From assembly GCA_964525595.1 (NCBI GenBank), contig CAZGHF010000016.1:1-12809 (forward strand): a DNA stretch of 12,809 nucleotides, in the 5' to 3' direction. The position numbers and the translations under genes are program-made. Shown here piece after piece: positions 1 to 5,908 of the stretch. The stretch comes from CAZGHF01 sp964525595. Its GTDB lineage: Bacteria > Patescibacteriota > Minisyncoccia > UBA6257 > GWB1-50-10. The first letter of the stretch is position 1, and every line of letters begins with the position of its first letter. Below the pieces are notes generated by a model. That model was given only the letters and a program-made list of their open reading frames with translations, was not told the origin of the DNA and ran no database searches.

Positions 1-558
<558 letters not shown>

Positions 559-605
559 GCGGACAGATACTAATTTCTACCTCACAAAACTGACTTCACT
601 TGCTT

Positions 606-654
606 GTGTTCTCAAGACAAAGACGAAAAAGACTAATGAGATGTCTGAGAACAC
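606..654 (-). other. Inverted repeat in the 23S leader, possible processing stem
   Basis: Positions 606-619 (GTGTTCTCAAGACA) are complementary to 642-654 (TGTCTGAGAACAC) with one bulged base and a loop of about 22 nt. It lies about 50 nt before the mature 23S 5' end and directly downstream of the terminator at 687-709. Possible roles are an RNase III-type processing stem or an antitermination (boxA-like GTTCTCA) region. The role is inferred from position only. Confidence 0.5.
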
Positions 655-686
655 TATTCATTTTTAAAATGACGCAGAGATGTAAT

Positions 687-709
687 AAAAAACCGCCTGC
701 TCTGGCGGT
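687..709 (-). terminator. Intrinsic terminator between the rrn promoter and 23S
   Basis: On the minus strand ACCGCC (709-704), a 6-nt loop AGAGCA and GGCGGT (697-692) form a perfect GC-rich stem. It is followed at once by TTTTTTATT. The sequence is a textbook rho-independent terminator. It lies about 75 nt downstream of the strong promoter at 791-819 and about 130 nt before the 23S 5' end. It must therefore either end a separate RNA of about 100 nt or act as an attenuator that rRNA transcription has to pass. Confidence 0.75.
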
Positions 710-737
710 ACCTGACTGTGCGCCCTAAAAAAGACGC

Positions 738-779
738 TCAAGTGGTGTCCGCCAAAAAGTATGTGATTTCTATATTCAT
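738..779 (-). CDS. Possible 13-codon leader peptide in the rRNA leader
   Basis: An ATG at 779-777 lies 5-7 nt after the predicted transcription start and opens a 13-codon ORF (MNIEITYFLADTT) ending in TGA at 740-738. Its last codons cover the GGCGG at 753-749. That GGCGG can pair with the 5' arm of the downstream terminator (CCGCC at 708-704), with ACC pairing to GGT next to it. The layout of leader peptide, alternative hairpin and terminator is what an attenuator looks like. No Shine-Dalgarno precedes the ATG. An ORF this short can occur by chance, so translation is speculative. Confidence 0.25.
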   Translation of the reverse strand: MNIEITYFLADTT

Positions 780-790
780 TCTGTACGTCC

Positions 791-819
791 ATTATAGGCA
801 GACCTGGATTATATGTCAA
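791..819 (-). promoter_or_regulatory. Perfect sigma-70 type promoter for the 23S leader
   Basis: On the minus strand TTGACA (819-814) and TATAAT (796-791) are separated by exactly 17 bp. Both hexamers match consensus fully. Transcription should start near 784 and run toward the 23S gene. This is the strongest promoter in the window together with the one at 3245-3273. A promoter this good in front of an rRNA gene supports independent transcription of the 23S gene rather than cotranscription with a 16S. Confidence 0.85.
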
Positions 820-881
820 CAGTCCAAATAGCCCTTATTTATCCACATCATGTGTCCGACTTATTACATTCGCCGGATGAT

Positions 882-916
882 GAGTTTGTGACAAAATCAA
901 AGATTTTGACAAACTC
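882..916 (-). other. Hairpin overlapping the pcm stop codon
   Basis: GAGTTTGT (882-889) pairs with ACAAACTC (909-916), and CAAAATC (892-898) pairs with GATTTTG (902-908), around an AAA loop with a two-base bulge. The hairpin begins within the pcm stop codon (917-915). It is AT-rich and has no T-tract, so it is a weak terminator at best and may instead protect the mRNA 3' end. Confidence 0.5.
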
Positions 917-1547
917 AACCACCCACCAACGGCACAAAAGCAAAGCCAAAGTACTCCCGGGTCTCAAAATTATTCTGGTCAATCTTCCTCAAGCTAAAGA
1001 CGCTTGACCGGATCGGCGCCACAATTTTCCCGCCGACTTTCACCTGACTTTTCCAGGCTCGGGGCACAATCCTACCGGCCGCCGCCGCAATAATTTTGTC
1101 GTAAGGCGATTCTTTCTTATAACCGCCTACACCGTCTCCCCGGATAACTTTTACCGTTCCCTTCTCAATAAAACCGTATTTGGAAATGTTTTCCTCGGCT
1201 TGCTCTTTTAGTTTGGAAATTCTTTCAATAGCAATCACTTCTCCCTCGTCGCCTACAATCTCTGCAAGAAGCGCCGCCGTCCAGCCGCTTCCGGCGCCGA
1301 TATCCAAAATCCTCTCCCCTTCTTTCGGTTCCAACAGCTCCAGCATGAAAGCGACGGTGAGCGGCTGGGAAATCGTTTGACCTTCGCCAATCGGGAGCGG
1401 AGCATTCACGTAAACACTTCTCTTGTGCTCGGCCGGCACAAAATCAGCCCGGTCAATTTTCCGAAACGCCTCAATAATCGACGGTGTTTTCAAATAACCC
1501 TCGCGGATGAGTTCTTCGATGAGTTTATCTTTGGAATTGGAATTCAT
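915..1547 (-). CDS. pcm: Protein-L-isoaspartate O-methyltransferase
   Basis: A cytosolic repair enzyme that transfers a methyl group from S-adenosylmethionine to isoaspartyl residues of damaged proteins. The protein is 210 residues, the usual length of the family. It shows the PCMT signature GEGQTISQP at about residues 54-62 and the SAM-binding motif I LDIGAGSGW at about 81-89. It then has an acidic motif (VIAIERI) and the late motif GGKIVAPI. The C terminus (FVPLVGG) is complete. The start ATG overlaps the ddl stop codon in TAATG, so translation is probably coupled to ddl in a two-gene operon. The stop is TGA. The only uncertainty is whether the true substrate is the classical isoaspartate, which is the family assignment. 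Confidence 0.95.
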   Translation of the reverse strand: MNSNSKDKLIEELIREGYLKTPSIIEAFRKIDRADFVPAEHKRSVYVNAPLPIGEGQTISQPLTVAFMLELLEPKEGERILDIGAGSGWTAALLAEIVGDEGEVIAIERISKLKEQAEENISKYGFIEKGTVKVIRGDGVGGYKKESPYDKIIAAAAGRIVPRAWKSQVKVGGKIVAPIRSSVFSLRKIDQNNFETREYFGFAFVPLVGG

Positions 1548-2521
1548 TACCTGAGATACGCAGCGTGAATCAGTTTATCCAAAAGTTCGGAAAAAGTTAT
1601 CCCGCTTGCAATCGCCGCTTTGGGCAGAAGACTCTGTTCTGTCATTCCCGGTATGGTGTTTAATTCTAAAACAAAAAGTTTGCCATACTTGTCGAGAATC
1701 ATATCAACGCGGGAGAAACCCCGCGAACCAAGTAGACGGTGAACCCGAAGCGCCAGCTCTCTTACCTCTTTTACAATGTGGTCAGGCATACCCGGTGGCG
1801 GCGTGATTTCGTCCGATCCGCCTTCTTCATATTTTGCCTTGTAGTCAAAAAAGTGACTCACTCGCGGCATAATTTCTGTGGGCAAAAGTGCAAACTCGCT
1901 GCCCGGCAAACCGCTGTCAACCACCCCGCAGGTAAGTTCTCTCCCCCGAATAAATTCCTGAACAATAATTTCTCGGGACACGTTAAATGCCTCAACAAAA
2001 GCCGAAGTAAGTTGGTTTTCGTTTGTAACGATAGTAATTCCTACACTTGAACCGTTATTGTTCGGCTTTACGATAATCGGATAACCAAAATAGTTTTTTA
2101 TCCTCTTGAGAATAAAAACGGGCTCGTTCCGCCAGTCGGAACTTGTAACCAGAAAATCGAGGGGAACTTCCACGCCCGCCTCCCTAAGATAACGGTTTGC
2201 CAAGAACTTATTCATCGCAAAAGCGCTCTCTTTCGCCCCCGAGCCGGTATAAGGAATTCCCTCACTCTCCAATATCTCTTGAACTGTCCCGTCTTCGCCA
2301 TAAGGCCCGTGAAGAGCAATAAAGGCAACATCGGCATGATTCTTCAGTTTCCTCACCGGGATTTCCCACTCGCCGGTCTTGGCAATTAAAACCCGCACCG
2401 GTTCATAATGCCCGGGCAAATGCTTCAAAACTTGTTCCCCGCTCTTTAACGAAACCTCGTGTTCGTGCGAAGGTCCGCCCAAGAGAACCGCCACCCGAAG
2501 TTTTTTGTGAGAATGGAACAT
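1547..2521 (-). CDS. ddl: D-alanine--D-alanine ligase
   Basis: An ATP-grasp enzyme that joins two D-alanines for the peptidoglycan pentapeptide; cytosolic. Its 324 residues fit the family. Motifs in order: LGGPSHEHEVS (14-24), HGPYGEDG (71-78), the ATP-grasp loop KPNNNGSSVG (152-161), a DYKAKY segment in the substrate-lid region (226-231), FSRVD (269-273) and the metal-binding ELNTIPGMT (286-294). All catalytic landmarks I can recognise are present, so it is probably active. It leads a two-gene unit with pcm (stop and start overlap by one base). No Shine-Dalgarno is visible. The 42-nt repeat at 2525-2566 sits just upstream of the start and contains an extended -10-like TGTTAAATT, which would give a near-leaderless mRNA. 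Confidence 0.96.
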   Translation of the reverse strand: MFHSHKKLRVAVLLGGPSHEHEVSLKSGEQVLKHLPGHYEPVRVLIAKTGEWEIPVRKLKNHADVAFIALHGPYGEDGTVQEILESEGIPYTGSGAKESAFAMNKFLANRYLREAGVEVPLDFLVTSSDWRNEPVFILKRIKNYFGYPIIVKPNNNGSSVGITIVTNENQLTSAFVEAFNVSREIIVQEFIRGRELTCGVVDSGLPGSEFALLPTEIMPRVSHFFDYKAKYEEGGSDEITPPPGMPDHIVKEVRELALRVHRLLGSRGFSRVDMILDKYGKLFVLELNTIPGMTEQSLLPKAAIASGITFSELLDKLIHAAYLR

Positions 2522-2524
2522 AGT

Positions 2525-2566
2525 ATTACTTTTAATTTAACACGGAGAGCCATAAAAACGAAAGAG
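2525..2566 (-). repeat. 42-nt intergenic repeat, copy A (upstream of ddl)
   Basis: Identical to 3861-3902 at 41 of 42 positions; the single difference is at 2554 versus 3890. On the minus strand it runs from the 3' arm and T-rich tail of a terminator, through ATGGCTCTCCG, to an AT-rich TGTTAAATTAAAAGTAAT just before the ddl ATG. It therefore joins the end of one transcription unit to the start of the next. TGTTAAATT resembles an extended -10 box, but no good -35 box is visible. Confidence 0.85.
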
Positions 2567-2595
2567 GCCGCCCAACTGCTTTGGAAAGCCTCTTT
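2553..2595 (-). terminator. Intrinsic terminator of the 2616-3191 gene
   Basis: Minus strand AAAGAGGC (2595-2588) pairs perfectly with GCCTCTTT (2568-2561) across a loop of about 19 nt, followed by CGTTTTTATG. It lies about 20 nt after the stop codon of the gene at 2616-3191 and isolates it from ddl. Its 3' arm is part of the 42-nt repeat. Confidence 0.8.
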
Positions 2596-2615
2596 TTCGC
2601 TTGTACCGCGAATCT

Positions 2616-3191
2616 CTACGCGGCGAGTACCATCTCATCGAGCTCTTTGATGAGTTCACACATCGACCCGATGTGCGGAATCATGAAGTCATGAGCCTGC
2701 TGGGAGACGACGTCGTAGGCATTCTTCCCTTCCACTGCCGGATGGCCGTCCCACGTACCGCCTTCCCAACCGCCTTTCTTGTCGTTCCTTCCCCGTCTCC
2801 AGTAGGAGACGGGATGAGTGAAGAGACCGAAGATGTTGCCCAGGAAGACCTTGTCAGCCGTCACCGACTCACCGGGCTTCGTGCGATTCATGCCGTGCTC
2901 GTTCCGGCCAGCGTTCTCGAAGTGGAGTTCGAGTGTCCGAAGTCTCTCGAGCGCATCATCGTACTTGCCGGAGAAATTCGCTTCCTCGAACGCTACGATA
3001 ACGTCATTGAAACCGCGGTCCTGCCAGCGAGAGATAACGTCGAAGAAGGGAACGATGACCCTGAGCGCATCGGGCTCTCTCTCAATTTGATGGAGCGCCT
3101 CCCGGAGCACCCGAAGGCTAAACATGATCTCCGCAAGCTTCCCCATCGGTTTGGCGAAGGTTGCCCTAATCCTCTCTCTGAGCTGGAACAT
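2616..3191 (-). CDS. Hypothetical protein, GC-rich orphan gene
   Basis: I do not recognise this 191-residue protein. It is soluble-looking, with no signal peptide or membrane helix. The N-terminal half is charged and probably helical (to about residue 95). The middle is Gly/Trp/Arg-rich (YWRRGRNDKKGG, then WEGGTWDGHPAVEGKNAYDVV at about 140-160). A helical C terminus ends in ELIKELDEMVLAA. The start is firm: a perfect Shine-Dalgarno AAGGAGG (3203-3197) sits 5 nt from the ATG. A perfect consensus promoter lies at 3245-3273 and a strong terminator follows, so it is a single-gene unit. Base composition differs from its neighbours: 38 of 60 bases are G or C at 2701-2760, against 21 of 60 at 3421-3480 in the Nudix gene. 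This suggests recent acquisition. Confidence 0.8.
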   Translation of the reverse strand: MFQLRERIRATFAKPMGKLAEIMFSLRVLREALHQIEREPDALRVIVPFFDVISRWQDRGFNDVIVAFEEANFSGKYDDALERLRTLELHFENAGRNEHGMNRTKPGESVTADKVFLGNIFGLFTHPVSYWRRGRNDKKGGWEGGTWDGHPAVEGKNAYDVVSQQAHDFMIPHIGSMCELIKELDEMVLAA

Positions 3192-3244
3192 CCTGTCCTC
3201 CTTGCAAGAAAATAGTATTGAAAAATTTTGACTGTGCTCCTTAA

Positions 3245-3273
3245 ATTATAACAAATTATGCTCTATTTGTCAA
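3245..3273 (-). promoter_or_regulatory. Perfect consensus promoter of the 2616-3191 gene
   Basis: Minus strand TTGACA (3273-3268) and TATAAT (3250-3245) are exactly 17 bp apart. The predicted start leaves a leader of about 45 nt with a perfect Shine-Dalgarno. The 18-nt repeat at 3273-3290 touches the upstream edge of the -35 box, where an UP-element or regulator site would lie. Confidence 0.85.
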
Positions 3274-3290
3274 TACCACCCAAAAATCAA
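3273..3290 (-). repeat. 18-nt intergenic repeat, copy 1
   Basis: The plus-strand sequence ATACCACCCAAAAATCAA is identical to 4905-4922, and its last 15 bases recur at 5834-5848. On the minus strand it reads TTGATTTTTGGGTGGTAT. All three copies lie in spacers, in the same orientation, upstream of a minus-strand gene. Function unknown. Confidence 0.75.
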
Positions 3291-3314
3291 CTAAAAAAGA
3301 CCGCTTTGGCAATT

Positions 3315-3854
3315 TTATACTTTCAAAAACCGCGCCGCCTTTAATATTAAAATACAGCTTTGCGCATCGGTAATATCACCTTGCATTACCATTTCAATCG
3401 CTTCGTGTATTGAAGGCACTGTCACCATTTCTATTGATTCTCCGGCATCAAATTTTGTTTTTCCGAATGAAATATCTTCGGCGAGAAAAAGATGTTGTGT
3501 TGAAGTAATGCGGCTTCCCAGAATCTCGTCCGAGCCGAGAGGGGTTATTTTCCCTGCCCGGATACCCAACTCTTCACGCAGTTCTCTATGGGCGGCCTCC
3601 AAAGGAGTCTCGTCATCATTAATCCCTCCCATAACGCAGGTTATCTGAGTTTGGTCAATAGCGTACTTCCTTTCCCGCGCCAAATAAACTTTTCCATTGT
3701 TATCAATTGGCAGTACCGTTACACCGGGACGAATCCAAGCTACGTTATACTTCTTTTGCCCGGCCGGAGATTCAACAACGTCTTCAAAAAGCTCAAGCCA
3801 GTCATTTTTATATATGCTGGTTCGAGATATTTGTTTGCGTAAACGAGAGTCCAT
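3315..3854 (-). CDS. Nudix hydrolase, ADP-ribose pyrophosphatase-like
   Basis: Nudix enzymes cleave nucleoside diphosphates linked to another moiety. This one (179 residues) has a complete Nudix box GX5EX7REUXEEXGU at residues 76-98: G76, E82, R90, E91, E94, E95, G97, all metal-binding glutamates present. The N-terminal strands (RTSIYKNDWLELFEDVVESPAG) and the length resemble the ADP-ribose/ADP-sugar pyrophosphatase branch. Substrate is inferred and not certain. It is preceded by the second copy of the 42-nt repeat, lacks a Shine-Dalgarno, and has a candidate -10 (TAAATT) 15 nt from the ATG. After its stop comes GCGGTCTTTTTT, which looks like the 3' half of a terminator with no matching 5' arm nearby. 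Confidence 0.92.
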   Translation of the reverse strand: MDSRLRKQISRTSIYKNDWLELFEDVVESPAGQKKYNVAWIRPGVTVLPIDNNGKVYLARERKYAIDQTQITCVMGGINDDETPLEAAHRELREELGIRAGKITPLGSDEILGSRITSTQHLFLAEDISFGKTKFDAGESIEMVTVPSIHEAIEMVMQGDITDAQSCILILKAARFLKV

Positions 3855-3860
3855 AAGTTA

Positions 3861-3902
3861 ATTACTTTTAATTTAACACGGAGAGCCATGAAAACGAAAG
3901 AG
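3861..3902 (-). repeat. 42-nt intergenic repeat, copy B (upstream of the Nudix gene)
   Basis: Matches 2525-2566 at 41 of 42 positions and holds the same place relative to the next gene: its end nearest the gene is 6 nt from the Nudix ATG, against 3 nt for ddl. See copy A for its structure. Confidence 0.85.
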
Positions 3903-3926
3903 AGGCGTCCGCTAACCAAAGGCCTC
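3889..3926 (-). terminator. Terminator downstream of the broken metallopeptidase gene
   Basis: Minus strand GAGGC (3926-3922) pairs with GCCTC (3906-3902), with extra CC/GG pairing inside, followed by TCTTTCGTTTTC. The stem is weaker than the terminator at 2553-2595, but the tail is the same because it lies within the repeat. Confidence 0.6.
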
Positions 3927-3942
3927 AATTAGATACTATTTG

Positions 3943-4329
3943 CTAAGCTAAGCCAACGACCTCTCTTACCCGCTCAAACCATGATTTCAGCTTACTGTCG
4001 CGTTGACCGTTCTCAATGTTTAGTTCCTCAATCATTTTTAACATGGTTTCTTTGTCGGCTTTCGCCAAACGAGCAAGAAAATCACCACCAAGCGCCCCGT
4101 CAAGCATTTCAACAAGCTCGGGGTCACTGAACTTCTCTCGCTCATATGCCCCGCGAACCAACGCATGCCAAACATCCTCCTGATTCATCCCGGAAACCTT
4201 GCTTAATCTAACTGTTAGGGCTTCAACAAATTTAACGGGAATGTCATAAGCTGCTTCTAATCTTCCATTTTCTTGTGCCTCATAGTAACGCCGAGTCGTC
4301 CGCCAATCTTTAAATTTAGAACGGGTCAC
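3943..4329 (-). CDS. C-terminal fragment of the broken metallopeptidase
   Basis: This is the part of the downstream half that could be translated on its own, from a GTG at 4329 (codon 186 of the full frame). It has 128 residues, mostly helical and charged, with no motif of its own. Coding-like sequence continues upstream of the GTG as far as the TAG at 4470-4468, so the GTG is unlikely to be a natural start. No Shine-Dalgarno precedes it. I list it because gene finders may call it as a separate hypothetical protein. Confidence 0.35.
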   Translation of the reverse strand: MTRSKFKDWRTTRRYYEAQENGRLEAAYDIPVKFVEALTVRLSKVSGMNQEDVWHALVRGAYEREKFSDPELVEMLDGALGGDFLARLAKADKETMLKMIEELNIENGQRDSKLKSWFERVREVVGLA

Positions 4330-4467
4330 ATACTCAGCCGCGACTTCCCGACCTAATTTTTCGGTGACACCTTCATTAAAGTAAAAAAATAAATCTTTCC
4401 CGCCCTCACTTTTATGATACCCAAATTGTGATTTCGCGGTTTGGTGGGTTGCTCCTTGGTATCCCCA

Positions 4468-4884
4468 CTAATAATCAATGTAACATTCAGCTCCAGCGGT
4501 TGCATGTGATTCTTCGTGAGAAAGAAGTTCTAACAATCTTAAATCAGGATCTAAATCAGGATACTCTTCGCGGAAATTCCTCGCAATGCTACTTGCGTTT
4601 AAGCCAATGGTATTTGTTCCAGCTTTGTATTCACCACCGCCGGAGAGCGCAAAGGGCTCGATACGTTCTAGTCCAAGAAAATTAAAATCTTCTAAGCTAA
4701 CGCCGGACTTCCTGGCTCTTTCTAAAAATATGGTTTCTAGAAGACTAAAATCTATTTTCTCCAAAAATTTTCTCAATTCAGGACTTTTCTCAAGAGCCGC
4801 TTCACTATCAAAACTTTCAGCACGCTCGCGCACTTCCTTTGGATGAGGACGATCTTCTGGATCAAATATCTCTCGGCTTTTCAT
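4468..4884 (-). CDS. N-terminal fragment of the broken metallopeptidase (HEESH)
   Basis: If TAG is read as stop, the gene yields a 138-residue protein. It has an acidic helical N terminus, a segment LGLERIEPFALSGGGEYKAG, then RLLELLSHEESHATAGAE just before the stop. The HExxH is present but the third zinc ligand is lost, so this product should be inactive. The start ATG (4884-4882) has no Shine-Dalgarno. A TTATAA box lies 5 nt upstream, which would fit leaderless transcription. The gene follows the cupin, with the second 18-nt repeat in the spacer. Confidence 0.6.
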   Translation of the reverse strand: MKSREIFDPEDRPHPKEVRERAESFDSEAALEKSPELRKFLEKIDFSLLETIFLERARKSGVSLEDFNFLGLERIEPFALSGGGEYKAGTNTIGLNASSIARNFREEYPDLDPDLRLLELLSHEESHATAGAECYIDY

Positions 4885-4904
4885 GTATCTTATAACCTAT
4901 CCCT

Positions 4905-4922
4905 ATACCACCCAAAAATCAA
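4905..4922 (-). repeat. 18-nt intergenic repeat, copy 2
   Basis: Identical over 18 nt to 3273-3290. It fills most of the 42-nt spacer between the cupin stop and the metallopeptidase start. Confidence 0.75.
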
Positions 4923-4926
4923 TCAA

Positions 4927-5271
4927 CTATTCAAGCTTAACCTCAGCCTCTTCATCATAAGCCGGGACGTGCACGAGAAATAATTTCATAGTCCCCTCTT
5001 TAACTTTATAGTCGTAAGGTGTATTTTTGGGCACTATTACCACGTCTGATTCCTCAACCGGAATTTTCTCTCCGTCAACAACAAACTCTCCCTTGCCGTC
5101 TACCACAAAATAAACCCTGTCCGATTTGGTGGTTTTCACTTTGCCGTGACTGCCGGTAACCTCAAAGTAAGCTGCACTCGCGTTACTAAAATCTTCTTTG
5201 GAATTATAACCCCAGCCTTTCAGGCCTTCCCAACCAAACTGATGAGCATTTTTAAAAGTAAATTTAGGCAT
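4927..5271 (-). CDS. Small single-domain cupin protein
   Basis: A 114-residue cupin: a small beta-barrel with GSHGKVKTTKSDRVYFVVDGKGEFVVDG (motif 1-like; residues about 44-69) and VIVPKNTPYDYKVKEGTMKLFLVH (motif 2-like; about 79-102). The classical metal-binding histidines are mostly missing: one His in GSHGK and none in the PKNTPYDY turn. It may be a metal-free sugar-isomerase-like or binding cupin. The function is unassigned. I chose the ATG at 5271 rather than 5277 or the 5316 extension because a TTGATA-17-TATTAT promoter at 5282-5310 would start transcription at about 5275, leaving a leader of only a few bases. The longer ORF would overlap the preceding terminator. Confidence 0.85.
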   Translation of the reverse strand: MPKFTFKNAHQFGWEGLKGWGYNSKEDFSNASAAYFEVTGSHGKVKTTKSDRVYFVVDGKGEFVVDGEKIPVEESDVVIVPKNTPYDYKVKEGTMKLFLVHVPAYDEEAEVKLE

Positions 5272-5281
5272 ATTCATTATT

Positions 5282-5310
5282 ATAATATTAAATTTAAGCT
5301 TTACTATCAA
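5282..5310 (-). promoter_or_regulatory. Cupin promoter, predicted leaderless transcript
   Basis: Minus strand TTGATA (5310-5305) and TATTAT (5287-5282) are 17 bp apart, each 5 of 6 to consensus. The -10 box is 10 nt from the ATG at 5271 and no Shine-Dalgarno is present. Confidence 0.6.
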
Positions 5311-5311
5311 A

Positions 5312-5345
5312 AGCAAAAGACCGCTGGGCTAACCATACGGTCTTT
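5312..5345 (-). terminator. Intrinsic terminator of the 5372-5776 gene
   Basis: Minus strand AAAGACCG (5345-5338) pairs perfectly with CGGTCTTT (5323-5316) around a 14-nt loop, followed by TGCTTTT. It lies about 27 nt after the stop codon of the GC-rich gene and directly before the cupin promoter. Confidence 0.85.
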
Positions 5346-5371
5346 CGGTGCTTGAGCTAGTGAGAAGCTAA

Positions 5372-5776
5372 TCAAACTACCTCGCTCCTCACGAACTGGT
5401 AGAACTCTTCCGAGAATCCCTCAAGGACGGCTCGCGCATCGGTATCAAGCCAATTCTCAAGGTTTCGTTCCACTTCCCTGAGTTCCGTCTCGCTGAAGCT
5501 GAGGTATTGGTGTCGTAGACCGCTTGTCTCCAGCACGCCTCCATTGAGGCGGAAGAGAACATCTTCCACCTGCTTGGAATGCCAGAAACCGCCGCGTTCC
5601 ACAAAGAACACCTCTTCGAAACGTTCGGGATGACGGTCTGCCAGATGCTTAAGGAAAGTGTAGACCGCGCTCCGGGCTACCTTCATGAGCCCCTCGTTCC
5701 GATGACGAAGGAAGGCTAGACCCAGAATACCGTACACCAGCTCCGTGAGCGAAATCCTTTGTGCAGTCGTTTCCAT
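5372..5776 (-). CDS. Hypothetical protein, GC-rich orphan gene
   Basis: I do not recognise this 134-residue soluble protein. It begins METTAQRISL, followed by a helical region containing MKVARSAVYTFLKHLADRHPERFEEVFFV. Next come RGGFWHSKQVEDVLFRLNGG, a turn, YLSFSETELREVERNLENWL and an acidic/aromatic C terminus. The helix order, with a GFWHSKQVEDVLFRL stretch, loosely recalls SocA/Panacea-like folds, but this is weak. The start at 5776 is favoured over the longer ORF (to 5881) because GGGAGG (5790-5785) sits 8 nt ahead, and a TATAAA box at 5816-5811 lies inside the longer ORF. GC content is above that of its neighbours (31 of 60 bases at 5401-5460). A single-gene unit with its own terminator. 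Confidence 0.75.
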   Translation of the reverse strand: METTAQRISLTELVYGILGLAFLRHRNEGLMKVARSAVYTFLKHLADRHPERFEEVFFVERGGFWHSKQVEDVLFRLNGGVLETSGLRHQYLSFSETELREVERNLENWLDTDARAVLEGFSEEFYQFVRSEVV

Positions 5777-5810
5777 ATGAAAACCTCCCGTGCGTGTAAG
5801 GACTACACTC

Positions 5811-5816
5811 TTTATA
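5811..5816 (-). promoter_or_regulatory. -10 box of the 5372-5776 gene
   Basis: TATAAA on the minus strand, 35 nt before the ATG. The -35 position at 17-bp spacing falls on GGGTGG, which is the end of the third copy of the repeated element, so no standard -35 hexamer is present. The repeat may take its place or bind an activator. This is inference. Confidence 0.45.
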
Positions 5817-5833
5817 TCACATTTTTCGCCAAC

Positions 5834-5848
5834 CCACCCAAAAATCAA
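5834..5848 (-). repeat. Intergenic repeat, copy 3 (15 of the 18 nt)
   Basis: Shares CCACCCAAAAATCAA with copies at 3276-3290 and 4908-4922. It lies between the lipoprotein terminator and the -10 box of the 5372-5776 gene. Confidence 0.7.
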
Positions 5849-5857
5849 TTCACTACT

Positions 5858-5897
5858 AAATGCAGAAACGGCTCCGATCACTTATAGAATCGGAGCC
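5858..5897 (-). terminator. Intrinsic terminator of the lipoprotein gene
   Basis: Minus strand GGCTCCGAT (5897-5889) pairs perfectly with ATCGGAGCC (5878-5870) around a 10-nt loop, then GTTTCTGCATTT. The stop codon is about 11 nt upstream. The stem is strong but the T-tract is interrupted. Confidence 0.8.
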
Positions 5898-5908
5898 GCT
5901 CGCGTGCT

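Larger units (their letters stand above)
3943..4884 (-). pseudogene. HExxH metallopeptidase gene split by an in-frame TAG
   Basis: Reading 4884 to 3943 in one frame gives 313 residues with a single internal stop, TAG at 4470-4468 (codon 139). Before it lies the zinc motif HEESH (residues 123-127, in ELLSHEESHATA). After it the frame continues with no other stop and includes FNEGVTEKLGREV, with E171 placed where a gluzincin-type third zinc ligand is expected. The rest is a helical C-terminal region that also looks fully coding. The stop therefore separates the HExxH from the third ligand. Because the normal stop of this gene is also TAG, TAG is read as stop in this genome. Explanations, in order: a recent nonsense mutation, a sequencing or assembly error, or programmed readthrough. 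The substrate is unknown. Two separate proteins are unlikely, since neither half would hold a complete zinc site. Confidence 0.8.

Noticed and set aside
687..784. The ~100-nt RNA might be a small SRP (4.5S) RNA, because it contains GTCAGGTACC and then AGAGCAGG
   Set aside because: The conserved tetraloop and symmetric loop (GTCAGGTCCGGAAGGAAGCAGC type) are not present, and the same bases form the terminator stem.
2521..2553. Leader peptide MALRVKLKVI encoded by both copies of the 42-nt repeat
   Set aside because: The frame is open in both copies only because the DNA is identical. There is no Shine-Dalgarno, and the frames run out of phase into the following genes.
2601..3215. Long plus-strand frame of 204 codons opposite the 2616-3191 gene
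   Set aside because: It mirrors the minus-strand gene, which has a perfect promoter, Shine-Dalgarno and terminator. The plus strand has none of these, and GC-rich genes often have open antisense frames.
3291..3315. Terminator after the Nudix gene (GCGGTCTTTTTT)
   Set aside because: There is a 3' arm and T-tract but no complementary 5' arm close by. It may be a half-terminator left by rearrangement, but it cannot be called a terminator.
4468..4470. In-frame TAG as evidence for an altered genetic code
   Set aside because: The same gene ends in TAG at 3945-3943, and the known altered code in CPR bacteria involves TGA, not TAG. Here pcm ends in TGA at the expected family length.
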